DNA of 64,000 nucleotides from JAXLYX01 sp046351215 (GTDB lineage Bacteria > Myxococcota_A > Polyangia > Polyangiales > Houyiibacteriaceae), in contig JAXLYX010000016.1 in the NCBI GenBank assembly GCA_046351215.1, positions 62,001 through 126,000 of the forward strand, given 5' to 3'. Positions 7,907-16,822 of the stretch are shown in pieces. Numbering within the stretch: position 1 is the stretch's first letter; each line of letters opens with the position of its first letter. Position numbers and translations under genes: made by a program. The notes under the pieces are model-generated. The model saw nothing but the letters and a program-made list of their open reading frames with translations. It had not been told where the DNA came from and did no database searches.

Positions 7907-9112
7907 ATGACGAACGAACGGCTCGACGTCGTCTTCGAGGGCGGCGGTGCGAAGGGGCTCGCGCTCACCGGCGCGGTGGCGGAGCTCGAGAGGCGGTCCT
8001 ACGACTTCGGACGTCTCGTGGGCACGTCCGCGGGTGCGATCACGGCGACGCTGATCGCCGCCGGCTACCGCGGGAAGGCGCTGCGGGACGTGGGACTCGA
8101 GCGGCTCCCGTCGGGGGCTTCGCGGATGACCACGTTCCTCGAGCAGCCCGGTCACGTCGGCAACGACGACATCCTCCACAGCCTCCTCGGCGGCGCGATC
8201 GCGGAGGTGCTCGATCCCTTCCTGCCGCAGGTGCTCGAGCGGCCGATCGAGATCGGCACGCTCCGGACGCTCCTCCTCCTGCCTCCCTTCGCTCGCCTCT
8301 TCAACCTGGTCGAGCACGGAGGTCTGTACTCGGCGCGGGGCTTCCTCGCCTGGCTCGACGAATGCCTCGACGCGCGCTCGCCCGGCCTGAGCCAGCTCCC
8401 GCTCGCGCGCTTCCACGAGCAGACGGGGTTCGATCTCAACCTCGTCGCCTCGGACACCACGGCGACGCGGATGCTGGTGTTGAACCATCGGACCGCGCCG
8501 GAGCTGCCGCTGCGTTGGGCGGTCCGGATGTCGATGAGCATCCCCTTCGTCTGGCCCGAGGTCGTGTGGGATGCGTCGTGGGGCACGTACCTCGGCCAGT
8601 CGATCGCCGGTCACGTGATCCTCGACGGCGGCCTGATCTCGAATTTCGCGCTCCGCCTCCTCGTCTCGGACGCGCCGTGGATCACCGCGATCATGGGCGG
8701 ACCGCCCGATCCGGATCGCTGCATCCTCGGCCTCGCGCTCGACGAGACCCTCGAGGTCGATCCGCACAAGCGTCGCCCGGCGCCCACGACGCTGTCGCAG
8801 AAGACGATCGGACGCATCGAGCGCGTCTTCGACACCGCGACCGGCGGCAACGACACCACGGAGCAGGACGTCTACCAGAGCCTCGTCTGTCGTCTGCCGA
8901 CCGGTGGCTACGGAACGCTCGAGTTCGACATGAGCGTTGCCGAGATCGAGCGCCTCATGGACTCGGCGGCCCATGCGGTCGATGCGTGGCTCGAGACGCG
9001 CCACGGCGTGCTGCACCGCGTGCACGAGGCGCGCGCCCGGATGAGCGCCGACTTCGGACGCACGCTGCTCGCCCAGAGGGCCGAGGAGCTCCCGAAGCTC
9101 GCGGCGGAGTGA
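7907..9112 (+). CDS. Patatin-like phospholipase
   Basis: Patatin-like enzymes are Ser-Asp dyad lipid acyl hydrolases that release fatty acids from membrane lipids. The 401-residue protein starts MTNERLDVVFEGGGAKGLAL, giving the oxyanion-hole GGGAKG. The nucleophile elbow GTSAG has Ser41 and the second dyad residue lies in LDGGLISNF at Asp240. All catalytic elements are present. No signal peptide is seen. I chose ATG 7907 because a G-rich Shine-Dalgarno-like run precedes it. The lipoxygenase gene follows after 46 bp on the same strand, so the two probably form an operon in which this enzyme supplies free fatty acids. Confidence 0.9.
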   Translation: MTNERLDVVFEGGGAKGLALTGAVAELERRSYDFGRLVGTSAGAITATLIAAGYRGKALRDVGLERLPSGASRMTTFLEQPGHVGNDDILHSLLGGAIAEVLDPFLPQVLERPIEIGTLRTLLLLPPFARLFNLVEHGGLYSARGFLAWLDECLDARSPGLSQLPLARFHEQTGFDLNLVASDTTATRMLVLNHRTAPELPLRWAVRMSMSIPFVWPEVVWDASWGTYLGQSIAGHVILDGGLISNFALRLLVSDAPWITAIMGGPPDPDRCILGLALDETLEVDPHKRRPAPTTLSQKTIGRIERVFDTATGGNDTTEQDVYQSLVCRLPTGGYGTLEFDMSVAEIERLMDSAAHAVDAWLETRHGVLHRVHEARARMSADFGRTLLAQRAEELPKLAAE

Positions 9113-9158
9113 ATCGGACGAGCCAGGGGACCGGGCTCGGGGAGACAGGGGGACCCAC

Positions 9159-11852
9159 ATGAGCGCAGAGTTGAACGTCGTCCTCGAGGCAAGGGGGCCT
9201 CGGGCATCGAGCCGACCGAACCACGTCCGTGAATCGCGTCCGCCGCGGTCGCCGTCGGACGCGGTGACCAACCCCATCGAGACGGAGCAAGAGCTCCGCT
9301 TCGTCGTGCCCGAGAGACCGACGTTCCCGCTCCTCGGATCGATCGCGTCCGTGCTCAGCCTCGTGGCGATGTCGGCGCTCTCGACGCTGATGTTCCTCGC
9401 GCTGCTCGGCGCCGGGAACCCGGAGGTGCGGCAGGTCCTCGAGCGCCTCGTCGGAGACGGCATCCTCCGACTCCTCCACGTGCCCGAGGCCCCTGGCGGG
9501 CTCGCGGCGTGGACCTGGCTGCCCTTCCTCTTCACGATCTTCGGGAGCACGCTCGGCTTCCTCTTCGAGCTCGGCCTGATCCTCTCGGGCACCCCCTTCG
9601 ACCAGACGAAGAGCCCGCTCGCGACGTGGACGCAGCGCGTCCGCTTCGCGAACCTCGCGCCCGTGACGACGACGATCTTCTTCTTCGTCGTCTCGATGAC
9701 GGTGGAGGACGAGACGATGCGCGCGGCGCTCCTCGTCGTCTCGACGGCGGCCTGCGCGGGGCTCGCGTTCGCCCTGTTCCTCGCGCCGCCGAACCCGCTC
9801 CTGCCGGCGATCCTCCTCGGGACCCAGCTCGTCCAGGCGATCCTCGTGCTCGCCTCGGGCGCTCCGCTCGGCGGCCACTTCCTGCTCGCGCAGGCGGTCC
9901 TGCAATTCACCGCGCTCGTGGTCGGCACGGCGACGCCGCGGGCGAGCACGATCTTCCACACCCTGAGCACGCTCTCGGGCGTGATGCTCTATGCGAGCCT
10001 CCTCGAGGTCACGAGCGCGGATCCGACGTTCTCGCGTGAGGTGGCCGTGGCGGCGCCCGCCTTCGGGCCGCTCGCCTGGGGCCTCTTCCTCGCCGCCGTT
10101 ACAGGGCTCGTCGTCTCGGCGAAGACCTTCCCGCTCGCGGTCTCCACGCTCCGCGTCGTCGTGACCGAAGCGCTCTGGGTTCCGATCTACTTCAAGCTGA
10201 TCAGCGCCGACCGCTTCCCGGATCCGATCGCGCTCGACGTCGTCTACCGGAAGAAGAAGCCGCAGCGCGCGCGCCTCGTCCCGTATTCCGTGGCCCATCC
10301 GACGAACCTCGGGGCGAGCCTCGACATCCCGGCGCTCCTCGACGACGAGCTCGAGGCGAACGCGACGATCTTCACGAAGCTCCTCGCGCAGGCGAAGTCG
10401 GCGTTCTCGCTCATCGCCCTGCTCGACAAATTCGCTCCCCAGTCGAACGTCGCGACGCGGCTCGCGGACAAGCTGCGCATGCAGGTCTTCGAGAACGGGG
10501 AGCCCTATTGGCCCTCCCTCTTCCAGAAGGAGCTCTTCGGAGCCACGCTCCCCGGCGGAGGACGCCTCGAGCCGGTGCCCGAGACGGCGCTCCGGGCCTT
10601 CGAGTCCGGTCAGCTCCTCGCCTACCTCACGGAGTTCGGCATCGGCAGCTCGTTCGCGAAGCCCGCGCCCGAGCGCGGCGAAGGCGCGCTGGTCTCGGAC
10701 TTCCGCTTCCTCGAGAAGTACGAGACGAAGCCCGACTACGAGCCCTACGGCGGGCTCGCCTACTTCCGCGTCGATCCGCGGAGCGAGCGTCTCGTCCTCG
10801 AGTCCGTCGTCGCGCCGCGCTCGTCCCTCGAGATCCCCGTGGATCCGGCGGATCCCGCTTTCCGCCACGCCGAGGCCCTGGTGACCGCGTCGCTCTACTA
10901 CCAGGTCATCAGCGGCAAGCACCTCGCCGAGATCCACATGACGTACAACCTCGTCGAGGTCAGCATGCACAACGCGTTCGACGCGGCGGGTGCGTGGAAC
11001 CATCCGTTCCGGACCTTCCTCTACCTGCACTTCTTCTCGCACGAGCTCGCCGAGGAGCTCACGACGGAGCACCTGGTGCAGGACGGAGCGGTCTTCAGCC
11101 AGATCTTCGCCACGACCCACGACGCGCTCGTGCAGCACCTCGACGACTGCTACTCGGCCTTCGAATACGGGGAGGACGAGGACTTCGAGGCGCGCACCGA
11201 GGCGATGCGCATGCCGGCGCGGGACGGCACGAAGGGTGCCCTGCTGCCGCACTGCAGCGTCTCGTGGGAGCTCGAGTACTTCGAGATCTTCCACGCCTAC
11301 GCCGCCGCGCTCGTCGAGGCCATCTATCCGGACGATCGCGCGGTCGTCGAGGACCGGCACCTGCAGGACTTCCATCGCGGTCTCCGCGAGGTCCTCGTGC
11401 GCGGTCTCCCCGAGCGCTACGACGGCTTCCAGACGAAGAAGGGCATCGCTCGCTTCGCCGCGGAGACGATCCACCACACGACCGTGCGCCATCAGATCTA
11501 CGGGACGACCGGCATCCGGGCCGCGCTCGATCCGCGGGTGAGCAAGGTCCAGGTGCCGAAGGACGGCGGCACGAGCGCCGTCGAGGAGTGGCGCTCGCTC
11601 GCCTACGTCGCGCTCGCGACCGGACAGGCGCGCTTCACGCTCCTCACGGGCCCGGACGGAAAGGACTTCCGCTACCTGCTCGAGGCGATCCCGACGCCGC
11701 TGCGCGAGCGCATGGGGAAGGCCTTCGAGAAGCTCCAAGGAGATCTGCAGGCGCTCGAGGCGAAGTGGACGAGCGCACCGAACGCGAAGTCCTTCAACTA
11801 CGACTACCTGCGCGCGCTCCCGTCGGAGCTCCACACCGGGCCCGGGTACTGA
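9159..11852 (+). CDS. Lipoxygenase-like enzyme fused to an N-terminal multi-TM domain
   Basis: Lipoxygenases are non-haem iron enzymes that peroxidise polyunsaturated fatty acids. The C-terminal half (about residues 500-897) has the family pattern: GGLAYFRVDP, KHLAEIHMTYN with the H-x4-H iron ligands His588 and His593, NHPFRTFLYLHFFSHE, DRHLQDFHRGLREV, and HHTTVRHQIYG holding the third ligand His773. The position of the fourth ligand (Asn or His in known enzymes) is Arg777 with His778 next to it, and the C-terminus is Gly-Tyr, not the usual Ile. Residues about 55-350 contain roughly eight hydrophobic helices, which ordinary lipoxygenases lack. AGGGGG precedes ATG 9159. The patatin gene lies 46 bp upstream. 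Whether iron is bound is uncertain. Confidence 0.82.
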   Translation: MSAELNVVLEARGPRASSRPNHVRESRPPRSPSDAVTNPIETEQELRFVVPERPTFPLLGSIASVLSLVAMSALSTLMFLALLGAGNPEVRQVLERLVGDGILRLLHVPEAPGGLAAWTWLPFLFTIFGSTLGFLFELGLILSGTPFDQTKSPLATWTQRVRFANLAPVTTTIFFFVVSMTVEDETMRAALLVVSTAACAGLAFALFLAPPNPLLPAILLGTQLVQAILVLASGAPLGGHFLLAQAVLQFTALVVGTATPRASTIFHTLSTLSGVMLYASLLEVTSADPTFSREVAVAAPAFGPLAWGLFLAAVTGLVVSAKTFPLAVSTLRVVVTEALWVPIYFKLISADRFPDPIALDVVYRKKKPQRARLVPYSVAHPTNLGASLDIPALLDDELEANATIFTKLLAQAKSAFSLIALLDKFAPQSNVATRLADKLRMQVFENGEPYWPSLFQKELFGATLPGGGRLEPVPETALRAFESGQLLAYLTEFGIGSSFAKPAPERGEGALVSDFRFLEKYETKPDYEPYGGLAYFRVDPRSERLVLESVVAPRSSLEIPVDPADPAFRHAEALVTASLYYQVISGKHLAEIHMTYNLVEVSMHNAFDAAGAWNHPFRTFLYLHFFSHELAEELTTEHLVQDGAVFSQIFATTHDALVQHLDDCYSAFEYGEDEDFEARTEAMRMPARDGTKGALLPHCSVSWELEYFEIFHAYAAALVEAIYPDDRAVVEDRHLQDFHRGLREVLVRGLPERYDGFQTKKGIARFAAETIHHTTVRHQIYGTTGIRAALDPRVSKVQVPKDGGTSAVEEWRSLAYVALATGQARFTLLTGPDGKDFRYLLEAIPTPLRERMGKAFEKLQGDLQALEAKWTSAPNAKSFNYDYLRALPSELHTGPGY

Positions 11853-11879
11853 GCGCGGTCCGTCGGGTACGAACGCGAA

Positions 11880-11906
11880 CGCCGCGAGGCCTCGGGCCCC
11901 GCGGCG
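11880..11906. terminator. Possible bidirectional terminator hairpin
   Basis: CGCCGC (11880-11885) pairs with GCGGCG (11901-11906) around a 15-base GC-rich loop between the convergent lipoxygenase and nitronate monooxygenase genes. There is no T tract, so this rests on position and pairing only. Confidence 0.3.
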
Positions 11907-11946
11907 TCGCGGCGTGTCGGGCGCGGCGGGCGAGCCGCGCGCCGTC

Positions 11947-13065
11947 TCAGCCCAGCAGGTTCTGCAGCCGCTCGACGGCCTCGGCGTACTCGCTCACGAG
12001 CCGTGCGATCACGTCGCGCGTCTTCTCGACCTTGTTCATCTGACCGACGACCTGGCCGACGGCGTTGAACGCGACCTTCTGCGCCTGACCGACGCTCGCG
12101 TAGCGGTTCGTGCGGCGGATCGCGTCGGCCGTCACGAGGCCCTGGAGCGGCATGCCGAGGGGCTGCGGGTTCTTCGGATCGGCCCACGCCTCGGTCCAGT
12201 CGTTCTTCAGCATGCGGCAGGGCTTGCCGGTGAACGAGCGCGAGCGGACGGTGTCCTCGCTCGTCGCGTTCAGGTACTCCTGCTTCTCGGCGGGCTCGGC
12301 CTCGGCCTCCTCGACCGTGAGCCAGAGCGAGCCGGTCCACACGCCTGCGGCGCCCATCGCCATCGCGGCGGCGACCTGGCGACCGTTGCCGATGCCGCCC
12401 GCCGCGAGGACGGGGAGCGGAGCGACGGCGTCGATGATCTGCGGCCAGAGCACCACGGAGCCGATCTCGCCGGTGTGACCGCCGCCCTCGGTGCCCTGCG
12501 CGATGATGATGTCGATGCCGGCGGCCTTGTGCTTCTTCGCCTGCTTCACCTTGCCGCAGAGCGCCGCGACGAGGCGACCCGTGCCGTGGATCTGGTCGAT
12601 GATCTCCTTCGGCGGCGTGCCGAGCGCGTTCGCGATCAGCTTCACCTTCGGATGCTTCAGAGCCTCGTCGAGGAGGGGCTTCGCCGTCGCCTCGGTCCAG
12701 CCGAGCAGGCCGAGCTTGTCCTCGGGCGGGGCCTCGGGGACGCCGTGCTCCGCGAGGAGCTTCGCGGCGAAGTCGCGGTGGCCCTGCGGGACCATCTTCT
12801 CGAGCTGCGCGGCGAGCTTCGCCGGATCGCTCTCGCCGATGCCCTCGTACTTCTGCGGGATGACGATGTCCACGCCGTAGGGCAGGTCGCCGATGTGCGC
12901 GTCGATCCACTCGAGCTCGCGCGCGAGCTGCTCCGGCGTGAAACCGACGGCGCCGAGCACGCCGAAGCCGCCGGCCTTGCTGACGGCGACGACGACGTCG
13001 CGGCAATGGGTGAAGGCGAAGATCGGGAATTCGATTCCCAGGCGGTCGCAGAGCTCGGTCTTCAC
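11947..13065 (-). CDS. Nitronate monooxygenase family FMN protein
   Basis: This family (2-nitropropane dioxygenase-like) uses FMN to oxidise nitronates; related TIM-barrel proteins serve as enoyl reductases. The 372-residue protein starts KTELCDRLGIEFPIFAFTH. It shows the glycine-rich FMN phosphate-binding elements AQGTEGGGHTGEIGS (about residues 190-204) and LPVLAAGGIGNGRQVAAAMA (about 218-237), and then GAAGVWTGSLWL. The GTG start at 13063-13065 follows GAGGAGA at suitable spacing. It is divergent from a TetR gene, with a dyad in the 114-bp intergenic space, so it is probably that regulator's target. The substrate cannot be read from sequence. Confidence 0.85.
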   Translation of the reverse strand: MKTELCDRLGIEFPIFAFTHCRDVVVAVSKAGGFGVLGAVGFTPEQLARELEWIDAHIGDLPYGVDIVIPQKYEGIGESDPAKLAAQLEKMVPQGHRDFAAKLLAEHGVPEAPPEDKLGLLGWTEATAKPLLDEALKHPKVKLIANALGTPPKEIIDQIHGTGRLVAALCGKVKQAKKHKAAGIDIIIAQGTEGGGHTGEIGSVVLWPQIIDAVAPLPVLAAGGIGNGRQVAAAMAMGAAGVWTGSLWLTVEEAEAEPAEKQEYLNATSEDTVRSRSFTGKPCRMLKNDWTEAWADPKNPQPLGMPLQGLVTADAIRRTNRYASVGQAQKVAFNAVGQVVGQMNKVEKTRDVIARLVSEYAEAVERLQNLLG

Positions 13066-13115
13066 GGCGTTCTCCTCTCGGCGTGCAGGAGGGGTCTTGC
13101 CCTCGGGGCCGATTG

Positions 13116-13128
13116 TACACAAACTGTA
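13116..13128. promoter_or_regulatory. Possible TetR operator, TACA-N5-TGTA
   Basis: TACACAAACTGTA is a short dyad in an unusually AT-rich patch (13111-13133) between the divergent nitronate monooxygenase and TetR genes. On the minus strand TACAAT lies at its edge and could be a -10 for the former. Short arms make this tentative. Confidence 0.3.
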
Positions 13129-13179
13129 TAGAACGCGTTTCAAAGCGTCCACCGACAACCGGATTCCCCAACGATTTCC

Positions 13180-13827
13180 ATGACCGCACTCCCTACCCCG
13201 TCGACCTCCTCGCGGGCGTCCGCCCCCGTCCCGGCCAAGCGCCTCCGTTCGCTGGCCCGGAAGAAGCAGCTCGTCCGGGTCGCGAGCGAGCTGCTCTCGA
13301 CGGTCGGCGTCGACTACGTGCGCGCCCCGGAGGTCGCGGAGGCGGCCGGCGTCACCCGGGCGGTCGTCTACCGCTTCTTCCCGAGCCGGCAGGCGCTGCT
13401 CTCGGCCGTGCTCGAGGAGTTCCGTCGCGAGCTCGAGGTCCGGTTCGAGGAGCGCGCGCCCCTCCTCCGCGAGACGCGCGACATGACGACGCTCGAGAGC
13501 GCGGTGCGGGGCTTCGTCGAGGCCTCCTGCGACGCGATCGACGCGACGGGCGCGGGCGGATTCTTGCTGCTCCACATGGACGGGCCGGATCCCGAGATCG
13601 CGGCGCTCACGCGGGCGACGCGCGACGCGCTCCACCGTCCGTGGATCGCGCGGGTGGCGAGCATCACGCGGGTCGATCCGCCGCTCGTGAACGCCGTGAG
13701 CGCGATGGCCGCGGCCTCGAGCAAGGCCGTGCTCACCCTGTACACGCATCGGAAGCTCACGCGCGAGCAGGCCTCCGATGCGGTCGCGCGCGGGATGCGT
13801 GCGCTCTTCGAAGAATTCCAGCGCTGA
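13180..13827 (+). CDS. TetR/AcrR-family transcriptional regulator
   Basis: This is a 215-residue regulator with the TetR DNA-binding domain at residues about 25-75: RKKQLVRVASELLSTVGVDY, then EVAEAAGVTRAVVYRFFPSR with the recognition helix, followed by QALLSAVLEEF. The C-terminal ligand domain is helical and unassigned. It is transcribed divergently from the nitronate monooxygenase gene 114 bp away and is followed after 19 bp by a methyltransferase gene on the same strand. It probably represses one or both neighbours. Ligand unknown. Confidence 0.9.
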   Translation: MTALPTPSTSSRASAPVPAKRLRSLARKKQLVRVASELLSTVGVDYVRAPEVAEAAGVTRAVVYRFFPSRQALLSAVLEEFRRELEVRFEERAPLLRETRDMTTLESAVRGFVEASCDAIDATGAGGFLLLHMDGPDPEIAALTRATRDALHRPWIARVASITRVDPPLVNAVSAMAAASSKAVLTLYTHRKLTREQASDAVARGMRALFEEFQR

Positions 13828-13846
13828 CCGGGCGTAGGATGCGGGG

Positions 13847-14662
13847 ATGTCCACCGCCCCGCAGAGCCCGCTCGCCACGCCGACGCCCTGGGACCTCGTC
13901 TCGGCCGGCTACGAATCCGACATCGTCCCCGTCTTCGAGGGCTACGCGCGCGACGCGCTCGAGCTCGCGCGGGTCGACGGCACGCATCGCGTGCTCGACG
14001 TCGCCGCCGGGCCCGGGACCCTTTCGCTGCTCGCCGCGGAGCGCGCGCACCACGTGGAGGCGATCGACTTCGCGCCCGCGATGATCGAGCGACTCGCGCG
14101 GCGCGTCCGCGAGCGGAGCGTGACGAACGTCACGGCGTGCGTCGGCGACGGCCAGGCCCTGCCGTACGCCGACGAGAGCTTCGACGCGGGCTTCTCGATG
14201 TTCGGGCTGATGTTCTTCCCGGACCGCGCGAAGGGCTTCGCCGAGCTCCGTCGCGTGCTGCGTCCCGGCGGGACGGCGCTCGTCTCGAGCTGGCATCCCG
14301 TCGAGGCCGTGCCCGCGATGCGCGTGCTCTTCACGACGCTGCGCGAGCTGATTCCGATGCCCGCGCCGGACGGCCCGCCCCCGCTGAGCTCCGCCGCCTC
14401 GGTGCGCGAGGAGATGGAGGCCGCGGGCTTCCGCGACGTCGAGGTGCACACGCTCGTCCACGAGATGAAGCACGAGAGCCTCGCCGCGATGTTCGCGAGC
14501 ATGGAGCGCTCGATGGCGCCGATCGTGCTGCTCCGCACGCGCCTCGGGGCGGAGGCCTGGGCCCCGCTCGCGAAGAAGCTGCGCGACGCGCTCGTCCTCG
14601 AGCTCGGGGAAGGGGCGTGCGTGACCGAGATGCCGGCGTACGTGGGGATGGGGCGGAGGTGA
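13847..14662 (+). CDS. SAM-dependent methyltransferase (class I, UbiE-like)
   Basis: This is a cytoplasmic class I methyltransferase of 271 residues. Motif I reads VLDVAAGPGTLSLLAAE (about residues 49-65), followed by the acidic VEAIDFAPAMIERLARR and the post-I DGQALPYADESFDAGFSMF with the UbiE-like YADESFD. Motif III reads RVLRPGGTALVSSW. These place it in the Methyltransf_11/UbiE group; the acceptor substrate is not identifiable. It follows the TetR gene by 19 bp and is followed at once by a membrane-protein gene (next start two bases after its stop), suggesting a three-gene unit. Confidence 0.85.
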   Translation: MSTAPQSPLATPTPWDLVSAGYESDIVPVFEGYARDALELARVDGTHRVLDVAAGPGTLSLLAAERAHHVEAIDFAPAMIERLARRVRERSVTNVTACVGDGQALPYADESFDAGFSMFGLMFFPDRAKGFAELRRVLRPGGTALVSSWHPVEAVPAMRVLFTTLRELIPMPAPDGPPPLSSAASVREEMEAAGFRDVEVHTLVHEMKHESLAAMFASMERSMAPIVLLRTRLGAEAWAPLAKKLRDALVLELGEGACVTEMPAYVGMGRR

Positions 14663-14663
14663 G

Positions 14664-15470
14664 GTGCCCGGCGTTTCCGAGCCGCCCATGACCCGAGACA
14701 CGTCCCCGTCGCCGTTCGTCGAAGGAGCCCGCCTGTTCCGCGAGCACGCGCCCGTCCTCCTGGCGGCGGCGCTCCCCGGGCCGATCGTCCGCGCGGTCGG
14801 TCGGGTGCTCGGCCTGCTCCTCGCGCCGGAGCCGGCACCGGAGCATCGGCTCGCGCAGCTCCTCGTGGCGCTGACGAGCCTCGTGCTTCTCTTCTTCGTC
14901 AGCGACGTGCTGACGACGACCTCCGTCCTCCGGGCCTCGCTCGTCCTGCTCGGCGCGCGTGAACGGACCCCGCCCTTCGCCACCGACGCGGGACGCGTCC
15001 TCCGGGTCCACGGTCTCGTCTTCGCGCTCGGCCTCCTCGGCAGCTCGGCGTTCCTCCTGCCGGGGCTCGTCGTCCTCGTGGCGTACGCGATGCGGAACGG
15101 CCTCGCGCTCCCGATCGCGCTCGCCGAGGAGAAGGGAGCGTGGTCCGCGTTCGCGTCGAGCCGAGCCCTGCACGAGGGACGCACGGCGCAGAGCCTCCGT
15201 GCCCATGCGCCGGTGCTGCTGCTCGCTCCGTTCGTGACGATCGCACGGATCGTCGTCTCGCCCCGCGTCGCCCACCTCTTCGACTCGGCGCTCGCCGGGC
15301 GCTTCAGCCTCGGCGAGCTGAACAGGCCGTACTTCGCCTACCTCGCGACGGACGTCGCGATCGACGTCGTCTGGAGCGCCTTCGCCGGCTCGGTCCTCGC
15401 GGCGTCCTACGTCGCGTTCCGGAGGCCGCCCCGGGTCGAGGCGGGCGCGATCGCACGCGTCTTCGAGTGA
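14664..15470 (+). CDS. Polytopic membrane protein of unknown function
   Basis: This is a hydrophobic protein of 268 residues from GTG 14664, or 260 from ATG 14688. GGAGGT at 14655-14660 is only three bases from the GTG, so the start is uncertain. Predicted membrane segments include VLLAAALPGPIVRAVGRVLGL, LLVALTSLVLLFFVSDVL and VFALGLLGSSAFLLPGLVVLV, with one or two more near the C-terminus. The pattern resembles generic glycerophosphoryl-diester or YciC-like integral membrane proteins, but no diagnostic motif is seen. It is coupled to the methyltransferase gene just upstream. Confidence 0.6.
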   Translation: MPGVSEPPMTRDTSPSPFVEGARLFREHAPVLLAAALPGPIVRAVGRVLGLLLAPEPAPEHRLAQLLVALTSLVLLFFVSDVLTTTSVLRASLVLLGARERTPPFATDAGRVLRVHGLVFALGLLGSSAFLLPGLVVLVAYAMRNGLALPIALAEEKGAWSAFASSRALHEGRTAQSLRAHAPVLLLAPFVTIARIVVSPRVAHLFDSALAGRFSLGELNRPYFAYLATDVAIDVVWSAFAGSVLAASYVAFRRPPRVEAGAIARVFE

Positions 15471-15603
15471 GCCGTTCGGGCCGGGCACCTGGATGTCGCC
15501 GAGGGCAATTCGCGGAAACCATCAGGTCGTCGGCGCGGTCTCCGCTCGGGCGCTCGCGTCGGCGGAAGGTCGCCTGTTCGGGCCGAGCGTCGAGGTAGTA
15601 TCC

Positions 15604-16191
15604 ATGGTCGCCATGCCCCCGGCATCCGCGAGCCGCACCACGCCTGTGAAGCCCTGGACCTACCGCAGAGCACTCGTCCTCGCATCGATCGCGTCCTTCG
15701 CCGCGCCGATGCTGGTGGCGATGTGGATCGGACGCGGCGACGTACGCGAGGCCGACCTCGTGTCGCCGTTCGTGCCGCTACACCCGACGAGCTCTGCGTT
15801 CTGGATGATCCCGTTCGCGATCGAACCGCTGGCCGGACGTCGGTTCTCGCTCGGACGAACCGTCGGGGCACTCGTCGCCGTGGTCACGGGCCTTTGCGTG
15901 CTCCTCTATCTCGGAGTCCTCGCAGGCATGGGATGGAACATCTCCGGGGTGACCTTCGCGATCCTCTGCTCGACCCTTTCGACGATCGTCGAGGCGTGCG
16001 TCGTAGGGATTCGCGACGCGTGCATGCCGCGAGTCGGACTCTGCGTCTCCGCGTGGCTGATCCAGTTCATCGGAATGAGCTTCGGGCGCGGGTGGATGCC
16101 GTCGGCGGTGGCTCTCGTCGGCGGCGCTCTGCTCGTGTTCGGGTCGGCGTGGAACCGAGGTATCAGCTGGGAATCAGCGCATCCGCGGTGA
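15604..16191 (+). CDS. Small polytopic membrane protein
   Basis: This is a 195-residue protein with about five hydrophobic segments, for example ALVLASIASFAAPMLVAMWI, VGALVAVVTGLCVLLYLGVL and ISGVTFAILCSTLSTIVEAC. No family is recognised. I chose ATG 15604; an in-frame extension to 15493 lacks a good ribosome-binding site. It is followed closely by another small membrane-anchored protein on the same strand (start at 16217), probably co-transcribed. The base composition of these two genes is slightly less GC-rich at third positions than their neighbours. Confidence 0.55.
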   Translation: MVAMPPASASRTTPVKPWTYRRALVLASIASFAAPMLVAMWIGRGDVREADLVSPFVPLHPTSSAFWMIPFAIEPLAGRRFSLGRTVGALVAVVTGLCVLLYLGVLAGMGWNISGVTFAILCSTLSTIVEACVVGIRDACMPRVGLCVSAWLIQFIGMSFGRGWMPSAVALVGGALLVFGSAWNRGISWESAHPR

Positions 16192-16216
16192 GTTGCCGGC
16201 GCCGAAGCCTTCGCTC

Positions 16217-16822
16217 ATGTCGTCGATCCTCCGCTCGAAGCTCTTCTGGGTCCTGGTGGTCGCCATCTCGCCGTGCGTGGTCACCGGCGCATGGATCCTC
16301 GTCCTCGAGCCACGCACATTGCCGTCGCGAGTGAGCACCGCCTCGCCGCCATCGGGTCTTCCGGGCCGATGGCGATTCGAGGCGCCGATGGCTTCCGTTC
16401 AAGCATGCATGGCCACCTACGGGAGGTATGGGCGAGGGCACGTCTTCGCGAGGGAGCCGTCGCGGTATCGGGTCACCGTCCGCGACTATGCAGGGGAGCC
16501 CGAGGCATCCCTGCTGCGGTCGGAGCCCGTCCGCATCTACCGCATCGACGGACGCATCGCCCCGAGCATGGCGGAGTACGAGGTGAGCTTGATCGGCGAG
16601 GGCGCGGCGACGGAAGCCGTCGTGACCAGCCAGTACTACTCTCTGCACATCTGGCGGCGGCGCCCCGGTCCTCATGCGGGGGGACTCTTGGGCAACTGGT
16701 TCGGGTACGACGTCCCTTCCCCAGGGATCGACGAATACCGGATCCTCCGAAGCCTCGGGGCGTGTCTCGGGGAAGGCCAGGGTCCGCCACGACGCCTGCC
16801 GGAACCGGTTCGCTCGCGCTGA
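16217..16822 (+). CDS. Hypothetical protein with N-terminal membrane anchor
   Basis: This is a 201-residue protein with one N-terminal hydrophobic segment (LFWVLVVAISPCVVTGAWIL, residues 9-28) followed by a soluble domain predicted to face the periplasm. The soluble part has features such as RWRFEAPMASVQACM and HIWRRRPGPHAG but matches no family I know. ATG 16217 is used; an in-frame TTG at 16193 would add eight residues. It starts 25 bp after the preceding membrane-protein gene, so the two may form an operon. Confidence 0.5.
   Translation: MSSILRSKLFWVLVVAISPCVVTGAWILVLEPRTLPSRVSTASPPSGLPGRWRFEAPMASVQACMATYGRYGRGHVFAREPSRYRVTVRDYAGEPEASLLRSEPVRIYRIDGRIAPSMAEYEVSLIGEGAATEAVVTSQYYSLHIWRRRPGPHAGGLLGNWFGYDVPSPGIDEYRILRSLGACLGEGQGPPRRLPEPVRSR

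Noticed and set aside
13066..13878. Upstream extension of the nitronate monooxygenase frame across the TetR gene
   Set aside because: It is antisense to a clear TetR gene; GTG 13065 has a good ribosome-binding site.
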